Assembly (NCBI GenBank): GCA_947381965.1 | Contig: CANCXX010000008.1 | Coordinates: forward strand, 1-64,000 | From: an uncultured bacterium | Lineage (GTDB): Bacteria > Bacillota > Clostridia > Lachnospirales > Lachnospiraceae | Direction of reading: 5' to 3' | DNA length: 64,000 nt | Shown: positions 44,817-52,762 of the stretch, piece by piece | Numbering within the stretch: the first letter of the stretch is position 1 | How the letters are laid out: every line of letters starts with the position of its first letter | Notes under the pieces: generated by a model | Seen by the model: the letters and a program-made list of their open reading frames with translations, nothing else | What the model was told of the DNA's origin: nothing | The model's database searches: none | Made by a program: the position numbers and the translations under genes

Positions 44817-46169
44817 TTAATCCGCCATTACATATTCTGCCAGGTCAGTAAGTGTATTTACTGTTACGTCCGGCTGTATTTCTGCCTTTGCCCCACTGTC
44901 TATACCAGTTCTTACAAAGGCGGTACGACATCCTGCCGCCGCCCCTGCCATAATGTCTTTTTCACTGTCACCTGCCATCCATGACCGGGATAAATCGATG
45001 TTAAACTCTTCCGCCGCCCTTAATAACATACCGGGCTTTGGTTTCCGGCATTCACAGTCAATTTTCAGTTCCGGGATTTCTCCCTCATATCCCTTATCCG
45101 GATGATGCGGACAATAATAAATGGCGTCTACATATGCCCCTTCCTCACCAAGAAGCGTCTCCATCTTATTATGTATCTGCTCCAATTCCTGAACCGTAAC
45201 CTCTCCTCTTGCAATCACAGGCTGATTAGTGACTACTATCACCAGATAACCGGAAGCATTCATTTTCCGTACAGCCTGCGCCACTCCCGGCAAAAGCTCA
45301 AAATCGTCAATATTGCAAAGAAATCCTACATGTTTATTAATGACGCCGTCCCTGTCAAGAAATATTGCCTTTTGTTTATTATGTAGATTTCTCTCCCGTA
45401 CACGTCCTGCCCCATAGTCCTGGCACACAGCCGCATACCGCTCCGGCGTTCCCATGTCCCTGACATACTCCGGGCTGTCATAGCAGATCAGACTGCCGCT
45501 GCCTGCCAAAGGCCCTAATATCTGACGGTCAAGGTCCACTGTGATTATCCTGCCATCTTCCCCAGCTGTTCCAACTTTATCCGCTTCAATGCCGCAAAAG
45601 TCCAGTACCTTTGGACTAAGAATATGAAGCCCTGCATTCACACGGTTTTTGTACCATCTGGGGCGTTTGTCCTCTCTTAAAAGCCATTCTTTCACATTGC
45701 CTTCTCTGTCGGCAACAATAAGGCTGCTGTCATAGGGATGGGAATTGGGATGGGTAAACAAGGTTGCCATTTTCCCATGCGATTTATGAAATTGAGCAAA
45801 ACGGTTAAAATTAATATCGAAGAGAGAATCCCCGATCAGCAGGAAAAAATCTTCTGTCAGCCTATCCTTAATTTTAAACAAAGCGCCGGCGTTTCCAAGA
45901 GGCTGTCTCTCCACGAAATACTCAATATGAACGTCAAAAGGTCTGCCCGTTGCCGGAGATATACCGCTTCCGTCTCCAAAATAATCCATGATAACTTCTC
46001 CCAGGTGACTTACAGTTATAATAATATCTGTAAATCCCTGATCCCGCAGACATTCTATTTCATGCTCAAGCACCGGTTTATCTGCAATCTTAATCATTGG
46101 CTTGGGAATATCCGAAGCCAGTGAAGATATTCTTGTGCCCTTTCCGCCTGCCATTATTACTGTTTTCAA
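44817..46169 (-). CDS. Sugar-1-phosphate nucleotidyltransferase fused to GmhB-type HAD phosphatase
   Basis: 450 aa with a TTG start at 46169 (AGGAG, 8-nt spacing). Residues ~1-235 form a nucleotidyltransferase (VIMAGGKGTRISSLASDIPK, then IGDSLFDINF). Residues ~265-450 form a HAD-IIIA phosphatase of the GmhB/histidinol-phosphatase type, with FLDRDGVINKHVGFL, YYCPHH plus CECRKP (a zinc-binding loop) and MAGDSEKDIMAG. These are two steps of the D,D-heptose pathway (heptose-1,7-bisphosphate to 1-phosphate, then NDP-heptose), probably GDP-heptose for an S-layer or surface glycan. The isomerase and kinase are not in the window. Confidence 0.87.
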   Translation of the reverse strand: MKTVIMAGGKGTRISSLASDIPKPMIKIADKPVLEHEIECLRDQGFTDIIITVSHLGEVIMDYFGDGSGISPATGRPFDVHIEYFVERQPLGNAGALFKIKDRLTEDFFLLIGDSLFDINFNRFAQFHKSHGKMATLFTHPNSHPYDSSLIVADREGNVKEWLLREDKRPRWYKNRVNAGLHILSPKVLDFCGIEADKVGTAGEDGRIITVDLDRQILGPLAGSGSLICYDSPEYVRDMGTPERYAAVCQDYGAGRVRERNLHNKQKAIFLDRDGVINKHVGFLCNIDDFELLPGVAQAVRKMNASGYLVIVVTNQPVIARGEVTVQELEQIHNKMETLLGEEGAYVDAIYYCPHHPDKGYEGEIPELKIDCECRKPKPGMLLRAAEEFNIDLSRSWMAGDSEKDIMAGAAAGCRTAFVRTGIDSGAKAEIQPDVTVNTLTDLAEYVMAD

Positions 46170-46208
46170 GAAATAGTCTCCTTTCCCTCTGTCATTTTCA
46201 GACAGCTT

Positions 46209-46778
46209 TTATATTCCCAAACGATATGCTTTTTGGTATGCCCCCTCCCACTGCCCCCTTTCCTTTAGGATATGGGCCACAAAATCCCTTACCGCGCCTT
46301 CTCCGCCTTTATACGCAGTAACGTAATCTGCCGCATCCAAAACCTCAGGAACAGCATCTGCCGGACACCCAATATATCCTGTCAGCCACATAGGTTTTAA
46401 ATCATTTAAGTCGTCCCCAATATAGGCAACATTTTCCTTTTGATAACCGTTTTTCTCCATATACGCTTCCAGCCAGGCAGCTTTATCCGCTATATGCTGT
46501 TCCACATGGGAAACATGCAGTTCCTTCATTCTTCTGGTGGTTGCGTAACACTCTCTTCCTGTGAGAACTATTACCTCAATTCCCACAGCTCTGGCACAAA
46601 AAAATCCGGCGGCGTCACGCGTATTAAACTTTTTCAGCTCATTTCCATGCTCATCATAATACACGCCCCCATCTGTCAGTGTCCCATCCACATCACATAT
46701 AATGACCTTTAATTTAGCCAGCTTACTTTCTGTTTTTACGACATCCGTCATATCGGAAACACAATTAGAGGTATTCAT
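46209..46778 (-). CDS. KdsC/YrbI-type HAD phosphatase
   Basis: 189 aa. HAD motif I is ICDVDGTLTDGG, followed by GVYYDEHGNELKKFNTRDAA, which is typical of KdsC. The Thr of VLTGRECYATTRR and the final Asp pair in AYIGDDLNDL follow. KdsC removes phosphate from KDO-8-phosphate. In Gram-positives without LPS the same family often serves other 3-deoxy or nonulosonic acids. It lies 39 bp upstream of the nucleotidyltransferase-GmhB fusion and is probably co-transcribed. A miniature element lies 31 bp before its start. Confidence 0.88.
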   Translation of the reverse strand: MNTSNCVSDMTDVVKTESKLAKLKVIICDVDGTLTDGGVYYDEHGNELKKFNTRDAAGFFCARAVGIEVIVLTGRECYATTRRMKELHVSHVEQHIADKAAWLEAYMEKNGYQKENVAYIGDDLNDLKPMWLTGYIGCPADAVPEVLDAADYVTAYKGGEGAVRDFVAHILKERGQWEGAYQKAYRLGI

Positions 46779-46809
46779 CCCTTATCCTTCCTTTCGTATA
46801 CATTGACAG

Positions 46810-47011
46810 TAGGTACTTGCGAAACTCGTAAACTTGCTAAATATTCTGCGAAAAGCCTTATGCACCATGGAATCAAGACCATAGAAGGCAGGAGGAATGC
46901 TACCCGACTGTTTTCTGCCCTGCTGGGCTTGATGGAATGTCCGGTGTAACAGGATTTGAGTGGAATATATTATCAGAATATTTCCACAACTTCAAGTTTC
47001 GCAATTACATA
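46810..47011. mobile_element. Miniature inverted-repeat element, copy B (202 bp)
   Basis: Second copy of the element at 15009-15223, in the same orientation and very similar over its length. It begins TAGGTACTTGCGAAACT and ends with the near-complement. It is flanked by a 10-bp direct repeat with one mismatch (ACATTGACAG at 46800-46809, ACATTTACAG at 47012-47021). It lacks about 13 bp present near the left arm of copy A. It inserted just upstream of the KdsC-like gene and so may supply or disturb its promoter. Confidence 0.83.
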
Positions 47012-47127
47012 ACATTTACAGTTATGTAATGCCCGCAGCGTCCATCTGTATGTCAGTACTATTTATTATACATGCCATTGGCAGAATAAATCAATCGGAT
47101 ATTTTGTCACAAGTAATTCCTTATAAA

Positions 47128-47161
47128 TTCAGGAGGCAGCGCTGCCGCTTTGCCTCCTGAA
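47128..47161 (-). terminator. Hairpin after the DUF3783 gene
   Basis: Perfect 11-bp stem TTCAGGAGGCA / TGCCTCCTGAA with a 12-nt loop, directly after the stop at 47181. The following minus-strand sequence TTTATAAGG is only weakly U-rich. Confidence 0.6.
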
Positions 47162-47180
47162 TCCGGTACACAGTTTCAAA

Positions 47181-47558
47181 TTATGTTGCTGAGTGCATAG
47201 CCGCATGTTCCCTTTGCAGCTCATGAAACAAAGTAAAGGCATCCCAATTCCGGTTTACCTGAGTTAATACCGCTTTATATGGAATTTTCCCACATGCCGG
47301 GTTGGAACGGAGCATGGAAAGAAGGCCTTCCAGCTTATCCTCCCGTAATCCGGCAAATACCATCATTTGTCCTCCAAGCTCCCATTTCTGACTGCTTAAT
47401 ACGGAAGGCAGGCTCTCCCCTGCCGCCAGTGCCCCAAGCGGCATTCCATAGCCTTCCACAGGCACCAGCCTGTCCGGAATCTGCAAAAGGGACAGCACTG
47501 CCTGTACCGCTTTAAGTTGCGATTCGTCTTTAAAATTAAATAATAAAACTCTTTCCAT
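47181..47558 (-). CDS. DUF3783-like protein of unknown function
   Basis: 125 aa from ATG 47558 with GGTGG upstream. An earlier Met overlapping the preceding gene was rejected. A ferredoxin-like N-terminal part (VLLFNFKDESQLKAVQAVLS) is followed by MMVFAGLREDKLEGLLSML and a C-terminal KAVLTQVNRNWDAFTLFHEL, which matches my memory of DUF3783. It is cytoplasmic. It lies 16 bp after the wall glucosaminidase stop and is probably co-transcribed. Confidence 0.75.
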   Translation of the reverse strand: MERVLLFNFKDESQLKAVQAVLSLLQIPDRLVPVEGYGMPLGALAAGESLPSVLSSQKWELGGQMMVFAGLREDKLEGLLSMLRSNPACGKIPYKAVLTQVNRNWDAFTLFHELQREHAAMHSAT

Positions 47559-47574
47559 CCTCATATCCACCTGG

Positions 47575-50500
47575 TTATTTATCACCTTTTTTCTTAAATA
47601 TCAGATACGCACCGATTCCAATCACTGCGCTTGCCAAAAGAATCACTATAATAAACCCTGCTGCCCTGCCCGGTTCTTTTGCCGGAAGTTCTTCCTTTGC
47701 CTGTGCCTCCTCTTCCATCTGCCGTACTTTCGCTGTTTCCATTTCATCAGCCTTTTCCATAAGCAGATTTTCTTTTGTGTCATCGCTGATAATAATCACG
47801 TAATCGGAGGCATGTCTAAACTCAAATACCGCTTTTCTCATATTACTTACCAAAGCGGCGCACATAAACTCGAAGTCTCCCTTTTCCTCATTATAATAAA
47901 ACAGGTTCGCATACTGTCCGGGCTGTGCGTTATCCAGTTCCACGGATAAAGCTGCTGTAAAACCAAAGGCTCCTTCATGGGCTAGTGACATTTCAACGTA
48001 ATTTTCTCCTGCTGTCAGTATTGCCAGCTTATCTTTTGGTATTTTACTGTTTCCAAGGGTCACTGTCAGGTTAATATCCGTAAGCGCATCCTCTTCTATC
48101 TTACTGCCATTTATTGTCCAGCTTATCTTGTCACTCATTACAAGAATCACTTCTCTCCCCTGCGCCTTAATCTGCTCTAAGGTTTGGGCATAAATCATAT
48201 TTGCCTCTTTCATATCCAGCGTAAGAGGAGCGCTTTCTTCTGTTTCCGTTAAAGGTCTGGGCGTTGCTGCTGCCACTGTAACCCCCAGAGAGTTTGTATT
48301 CTCTGTAATATTTAAGCTCCCCTGCGTATTGCTTTTGCTGCTTTCCAGGGCTGGTGAAGCTAATGTAACGGGCGCTTCTGCCGGCTGTCCGCTTTCTGTC
48401 TTTTGTCCTTCATTTGCACTTGCCGTTCCTTCTGTTTCAGATGCTGTTCCAGAATCGTCTTCCGGCTTTTGATTTTCTTCCGTCCCAGATGCTTCCGGCT
48501 GTGAGGCTTGTGTCTCTGGTTTCTTTGTAGCTTCCGCTTCTGTCCTTGCAGTGGGAACCGGCTCCCATTCAGGCGCTGTTATCATACCATCCGGCCTTTT
48601 AGAGGGGCTGGCTGCAGGTAAAGAAGTTGCAGTTGGCGACGGACTGGCAGCTACCGGTTTTCCCCCAGGTGACGGACTACCTTCCGGCACCGGCTCCCAT
48701 GTAGGCATCGTAATAATTCCCGTATCAGGCGTCTTTGAGGGACTGGCCGTTGCTATAGGCGTTGCCGCAGGAACCTTTTCATCCCCCGGCGCAGTAGGTT
48801 TCACTGTTGCGTCAGGCTGTTTGGTTGGTATAACTGCTGTTGGTGTGGCGCTGGCTTTAGGCATAGCCGTTGGACTGGCCGTTGGTTTTGTTGTCGGCTT
48901 TGTTGTTGGTAAGGCCGTAGCTGCAGCATTGCCTGAAGGATTGTTTGTGGGCGTAACCACAGCTCCAGGCGAAGCTGCCGCCTCTGCTGTTGGCGTTGCC
49001 TTTGATGCGGCACTGGCCCTTGGACTGGCACTGGCTGTCGGCACAGCCGTTGGTACAACACTGGCGGCGGGTGTGGCTGTTGGCCTTACGCTGGCCGTGG
49101 GTGTGGCCTTGGGTGTTACACTGGCCGTTGGTGTGGCTGCAGGCGTTGCACTGGCGGTGGGCGCTGTGGTGGGCGTTGCACTGACCGTCGGTGCTGCCGT
49201 GGGCCTTACGCTGGCCGTTGGCGTGGCTGCAGGCGTTACACTGGCGGTGGGCGCTGCCGTGGGCGTTGCACTGGCCGTTGGTGTTGCCGTGGGCGTTGCA
49301 CTGGCCGTTGGTGTTGCCGTAGGCGTTGCACTGGCGGTGGGTGTGGCTGTTGGCCTTACACTGGCTGTGGGGGTGGCCGTTGCTCCGGCTGTAGGCTGGG
49401 GACAGGCAGTTGCCGGCATATTCCGGTATACTGGAATTTTAAACACAAAAGGATTATCCAAAGCGCCTGTTCCTGTGTATGCTTTCTTTACCATCTGGGA
49501 TTCGCTGTAAGGAGCCATAATATTCTGCATATACTGGTGGGTATACAAAGAACCGTCACTGGCATCCACATCAAATTTTTGTAGATAAAGAGTGTCCTGT
49601 CCCCTTAAAATATAATTTTTTGCAAGTATCACAGAACCGCCATTTAACGCCTTATAGCGGGTATTCCACCCTTCCTTTACCGCTCTTGCAAGTCCGGTTT
49701 CAATTACCTGTTTTGTAGTAGTTCCAAAAGCGCCGATGTTAAAATAATTGTAATATCCTTTATACCCTTTTGTCTCTGTATAGTTGCCGGAAATAAGCGG
49801 CGAAGTGCCTTTTCCCTGTTCCTGATAAACCCGACAGGCCAGATGAAAAGGGCTAACCTTAAGGGAGACGCCTATCTGATAAAAAGCATCCGCATAAGTC
49901 ATACCGGCTTCTGGCAGCTCTCCTTTCATAAAGGTAGTATTTAAAATATTCTGCACCGCCGCCTTTGAATGATAGGATGGATTGTATGTAAGCTGCTCAA
50001 ACTGAAAAATTCTGGTTTCGTCCAGGAAATTTCTTGGGTCCAGATAATACTGGACCGCCGCATTGGTTGCAAAATACCATCCCGGACTGTGCTTATCTCC
50101 CTTATAGGCAGCCCCCATACTTTCACTGATTAAATTTCTGTCCTTATAATCCTCATTTTTAACAACACTCTGCCACTCCAGCTTTGTGTCCTGCTTAACA
50201 AAAATCCAGTTTGGGTGCGCCTGCTTTAAACGCCGCAGAGGATCCTGATAAGAAGCTGGAAACAGTTCAATATCCGGGTATCCGTCAGGCTGTGCCGCAA
50301 ACATTGCGCTCTGTGGGAAAAAGCTGTCTTCCCACTCCAGAAACAGCTCATTGGAGTATGCCAGATACCCTCTTTCTATGTAACCGGAATAAGAAGTTCC
50401 ATTTACTTCTAAATCTGCCTGATACCAGATATTGTAATCCTCATCCAGCCCTATTCCTTTTATGATTACGGTGGCGCCTGACGCCGCGCTGACCACAGCC

Positions 50501-50847
50501 TCACTATTTAAGTCAGGTTCTCTTCTCACCTTATACGCATCGCACAGGTAGACAAGAGCCATCACCGTCTCCTTTGACGTAATAGAACGAAGCGCCTCTT
50601 TTGCTTCTTTCAAATAGGCTTCTATCTCCAAATCTTCTTCGTACCCGCCGCTATCATCATCCGTATTATGGTTTTCCACGTCTTTTTCTTCCTGGGTTCC
50701 GTCCTCTTGTTCTGTCTCACTTTCCAAGACTTCTTCCCCCAAACCGGATGGCTCCACACCCTTTTCCGATGCCTGTACCCCAATAAGTGGCTGGAACAAA
50801 ACAGCCACACTTAATACAAATGCTATAACAGTTTTGCTTTTTTTCAT
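47575..50847 (-). CDS. Secreted, membrane-anchored N-acetylglucosaminidase with Pro/Thr-rich repeats
   Basis: 1090 aa. A signal peptide (VIAFVLSVAVLFQPLIGVQA, ~8-27) is followed by an acidic low-complexity stretch. An SH3-like domain (~95-165) and a glucosaminidase domain (~205-460, CRVYQEQGKGTSPLISG with the probable catalytic Glu, YYNYFNIGAFG) follow. Then come ~200 residues of tandem Pro-Thr-Ala-Ser repeats (~485-690), a further disordered region and a beta-rich domain near 900-1020. A C-terminal membrane helix (IIVILLASAVIGIGAYLIF) ends in KKKGDK. It would trim peptidoglycan glycan strands outside the cell, and the repeats act as a flexible wall-spanning spacer. Confidence 0.9.
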   Translation of the reverse strand: MKKSKTVIAFVLSVAVLFQPLIGVQASEKGVEPSGLGEEVLESETEQEDGTQEEKDVENHNTDDDSGGYEEDLEIEAYLKEAKEALRSITSKETVMALVYLCDAYKVRREPDLNSEAVVSAASGATVIIKGIGLDEDYNIWYQADLEVNGTSYSGYIERGYLAYSNELFLEWEDSFFPQSAMFAAQPDGYPDIELFPASYQDPLRRLKQAHPNWIFVKQDTKLEWQSVVKNEDYKDRNLISESMGAAYKGDKHSPGWYFATNAAVQYYLDPRNFLDETRIFQFEQLTYNPSYHSKAAVQNILNTTFMKGELPEAGMTYADAFYQIGVSLKVSPFHLACRVYQEQGKGTSPLISGNYTETKGYKGYYNYFNIGAFGTTTKQVIETGLARAVKEGWNTRYKALNGGSVILAKNYILRGQDTLYLQKFDVDASDGSLYTHQYMQNIMAPYSESQMVKKAYTGTGALDNPFVFKIPVYRNMPATACPQPTAGATATPTASVRPTATPTASATPTATPTASATPTATPTASATPTAAPTASVTPAATPTASVRPTAAPTVSATPTTAPTASATPAATPTASVTPKATPTASVRPTATPAASVVPTAVPTASASPRASAASKATPTAEAAASPGAVVTPTNNPSGNAAATALPTTKPTTKPTASPTAMPKASATPTAVIPTKQPDATVKPTAPGDEKVPAATPIATASPSKTPDTGIITMPTWEPVPEGSPSPGGKPVAASPSPTATSLPAASPSKRPDGMITAPEWEPVPTARTEAEATKKPETQASQPEASGTEENQKPEDDSGTASETEGTASANEGQKTESGQPAEAPVTLASPALESSKSNTQGSLNITENTNSLGVTVAAATPRPLTETEESAPLTLDMKEANMIYAQTLEQIKAQGREVILVMSDKISWTINGSKIEEDALTDINLTVTLGNSKIPKDKLAILTAGENYVEMSLAHEGAFGFTAALSVELDNAQPGQYANLFYYNEEKGDFEFMCAALVSNMRKAVFEFRHASDYVIIISDDTKENLLMEKADEMETAKVRQMEEEAQAKEELPAKEPGRAAGFIIVILLASAVIGIGAYLIFKKKGDK
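48870..49400 (-). repeat. In-frame tandem repeats encoding Pro/Thr/Ala/Ser linker
   Basis: The DNA consists of imperfect ~30-bp units (plus-strand GCACTGGCCGTTGGTGTTGC) encoding blocks such as TASATPTATP. The units near 49040-49370 are most alike, pointing to expansion by slippage or unequal recombination. Copy number is likely to vary between strains. Confidence 0.8.
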
Positions 50848-50878
50848 ACGTACCTCTACAAATTCCTGTGTCTTCTTC

Positions 50879-50968
50879 TAGAGCATGTTTGAAAAATGCT
50901 TCCCAGCAAATGTGGGGACGCGGTTTTCCGCGTGCAGATGTTGGAAATAATTTTTCAAACACGCTCTA
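50879..50968. repeat. Short palindromic MITE-like element upstream of the wall hydrolase
   Basis: Ends of 18 bp match at 17 positions in inverted orientation (AGAGCATGTTTGAAAAAT at 50880-50897; partner 50950-50967). The interior has the hairpin ACGCGG-TTTT-CCGCGT (50919-50934). The whole ~90 bp folds on itself. No target duplication is visible. It lies between sigF and the glucosaminidase gene. Confidence 0.6.
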
Positions 50969-51041
50969 ACATTCATCCGGCTGTTACCTGCAAAATTTTA
51001 CTATACAAAAAAAACAATGTCAATCATATAAAATCCTGTCT

Positions 51042-51767
51042 TTAAGTCCCTGCCATTTTCTGCCGCATATCCAGCAGAATCTTCTTTTCCATCCGGCTTA
51101 CCTGCACCTGACTGGTTCCCAGGACCTGGGCAACTTCTGTCTGTGTTTTTCCTTGAAAGTATCGTAATTTTATCAATGTCTGTTCCCTTTCCGAAAGATT
51201 TTCCATAAGCTGCTGTACCACCAAATGGTTCAAAAGCGTTTCCTGCTCATTTTGTTTTTCGTCTGCAAGCTGGTCCACCATAAATATCTCATTTCCATCA
51301 TTTTGATAAACAGACTTATAAATAGACTCTACCTGAACGCAGGCTTCCATCGCAAGCATCATTTCTTCCACCGTAAGCCCGGCTTCTGCTGCTACCTCTT
51401 CAACGGAAGGCTCCCTGTTTAATTTACTGCCAAGTCTTTCCTTTGCACATTTTACTTTTATGCCGTTTTCTTTTAAAGTCCGGGAAACCTTCACCATACC
51501 ATCATCCCGTATAAAACGTTTAATTTCTCCTGTAATAAGAGGCACTGCATAGGTAGAAAATTTCACGTCATAGCTTGTGTCAAATTTGTCTATGGACTTT
51601 ATCAGACCAATCACTCCGATTTGAAATAAGTCCTCCGCATCATATCCTCTTCCCCAGAAACGCTTGACTATATGACGGACCAGTCCCAGATTTTGCTCTA
51701 TCAGTACTTCTCTTGCTTCCTTTTCTCCTGCCTGTGCTCTCTCGATAAGTACTGCATTTTCCATCAT
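51042..51767 (-). CDS. sigF: Sporulation sigma factor SigF
   Basis: 241 aa, the normal length. Region 2 has EDLFQIGVIGLIKSIDKFD and FSTYAVPLITGEIKRFIRDD. Region 3 and region 4 follow, the latter ending with the helix-turn-helix TQTEVAQVLGTSQVQVSRME. It is the third gene of the spoIIA operon, 3 bp after spoIIAB. SigF directs early forespore transcription after SpoIIAA frees it from SpoIIAB. Strong evidence for a spore-forming host. Confidence 0.96.
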   Translation of the reverse strand: MMENAVLIERAQAGEKEAREVLIEQNLGLVRHIVKRFWGRGYDAEDLFQIGVIGLIKSIDKFDTSYDVKFSTYAVPLITGEIKRFIRDDGMVKVSRTLKENGIKVKCAKERLGSKLNREPSVEEVAAEAGLTVEEMMLAMEACVQVESIYKSVYQNDGNEIFMVDQLADEKQNEQETLLNHLVVQQLMENLSEREQTLIKLRYFQGKTQTEVAQVLGTSQVQVSRMEKKILLDMRQKMAGT

Positions 51768-51770
51768 ATG

Positions 51771-52289
51771 TTATTCCTCTTGCCTGATCCATGAGGAGGT
51801 TCCCAGCTTTTTCTTCATAAGCACCGTAGTGCCGCATCCGGGCGCCGACTCCACCTCCAGGTCGTCCATAAAGGCTTCCATAAACGCAAACCCCATGCCG
51901 GACCTGTCCATCTCCGGTTTTGTTGTAAAAAGAGGTTCCATTGCCTGTTCAATGTCCTCAATTCCCCTTCCCTTATCTTTAATCTCCACATGCAGTACAT
52001 CCTCTTCTATCAGACAGCGCAGATACACCTGAGGCTCACCGTCCAGCTGCTTTTCCTGCCGGAACTGCCCGTCATAACCATGAATGATGGCATTGGTAAC
52101 TGCCTCCGAAACTGCAGTCTTAATATCCGATATCTCTTCTATTGTGGGATTTAAAGGCGTCACAAAGGCTGCCACCGCAATCCTTGCAAATGCCTCATTT
52201 ACTGAAATGGCATCAAACACGATCTCCATTTCATTGTGCAGAATCATGTCACTCTTTATCCTGCTTCCAACCTTCTGATCTGTTTCCAT
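51771..52289 (-). CDS. spoIIAB: Anti-sigma F factor SpoIIAB
   Basis: 172 aa; GGAGG 8 nt before the ATG supports this start, giving about 15 extra N-terminal residues relative to the usual ~146-residue protein. GHKL kinase boxes are clear: N-box EAVTNAIIHGYDG, G1 KDKGRGIEDI, G2 RSGMGFAFMEAF and GCGTT. It binds SigF and phosphorylates SpoIIAA on Ser. It lies between spoIIAA and sigF with tight spacing. Confidence 0.95.
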   Translation of the reverse strand: METDQKVGSRIKSDMILHNEMEIVFDAISVNEAFARIAVAAFVTPLNPTIEEISDIKTAVSEAVTNAIIHGYDGQFRQEKQLDGEPQVYLRCLIEEDVLHVEIKDKGRGIEDIEQAMEPLFTTKPEMDRSGMGFAFMEAFMDDLEVESAPGCGTTVLMKKKLGTSSWIRQEE

Positions 52290-52334
52290 CTTCTTTTCCT
52301 CCGGAATACTAGTTCTGTAATTGCACTTCCATTT

Positions 52335-52643
52335 TTATTCCATTATTTCTATTACTTTATGTAACCCGCAGATCATCAAAGTCCTCTTAATCCGCGTATC
52401 TGCATTGACAGCAAACACTTTTCCGCCAAAATAGGATATTTTTTTATATCTTCCTATAATAATACCAATACCTGAACTATCCATAAAGTGGGTGTCTTCA
52501 AAATCAAAAACAATATTCCCCACCCCGTCCTTCATAATATACTCATCCGCCTTTCTGCTTATATAAGCTGACTGGTGATGATCCACCTCTTCCGGCATTT
52601 TAACCATCAGGTAATTCTCAATAACCCTAAAATTATCTTCCAT
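52335..52643 (-). CDS. spoIIAA: Anti-sigma F factor antagonist SpoIIAA
   Basis: 102 aa STAS-domain protein. The phosphorylatable Ser is in HFMDSSGIGIIIGRY. AGGAGGG precedes the ATG directly after a terminator-like hairpin. Unphosphorylated SpoIIAA releases SigF from SpoIIAB in the forespore. First gene of the operon, preceded by a sigma-H-like promoter. Confidence 0.95.
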   Translation of the reverse strand: MEDNFRVIENYLMVKMPEEVDHHQSAYISRKADEYIMKDGVGNIVFDFEDTHFMDSSGIGIIIGRYKKISYFGGKVFAVNADTRIKRTLMICGLHKVIEIME

Positions 52644-52656
52644 GCGCTTCCCTCCT

Positions 52657-52692
52657 AAAAAAAGAGAACAAACTTAAAGCTTGTCCTCTTTT
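52657..52692 (-). terminator. Terminator of the TPR gene, overlapping the spoIIA start region
   Basis: Arms 52660-52671 (AAAAGAGAACAA) and 52681-52692 pair with one mismatch. On the minus strand the hairpin is followed by a run of seven U, then at once by the spoIIAA ribosome-binding site AGGAGGG. Confidence 0.75.
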
Positions 52693-52695
52693 GTA

Positions 52696-52723
52696 ATTCC
52701 ATATAAATTCAAAGTATCACCTT
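52696..52723 (-). promoter_or_regulatory. Sigma-H-type promoter of the spoIIA operon
   Basis: On the minus strand AAGGTGATA (52723-52715) resembles the sigma-H -35 element and GGAATT, with GAAT at 52699-52696, the -10 element, about 12-14 bp apart. The predicted start falls near 52688, inside the terminator hairpin above. Confidence 0.6.
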
Positions 52724-52762
52724 ATTATCCGCCGGTAAATATCTTCATAGTAAGCGGTAAGT

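Noticed and set aside
48870-49400. Regular ~30-bp repeats as a possible CRISPR array
   Set aside because: The repeats are contiguous, in frame and without unique spacers; they encode a protein linker.
48551-49510. 319-residue open frame on the plus strand, Val/Gly/Ala-rich
   Set aside because: It is the antisense reading of the Pro/Thr tandem repeats; GC-rich repeat codons lack stops on the opposite strand. It has no ribosome-binding site or coherent domain.
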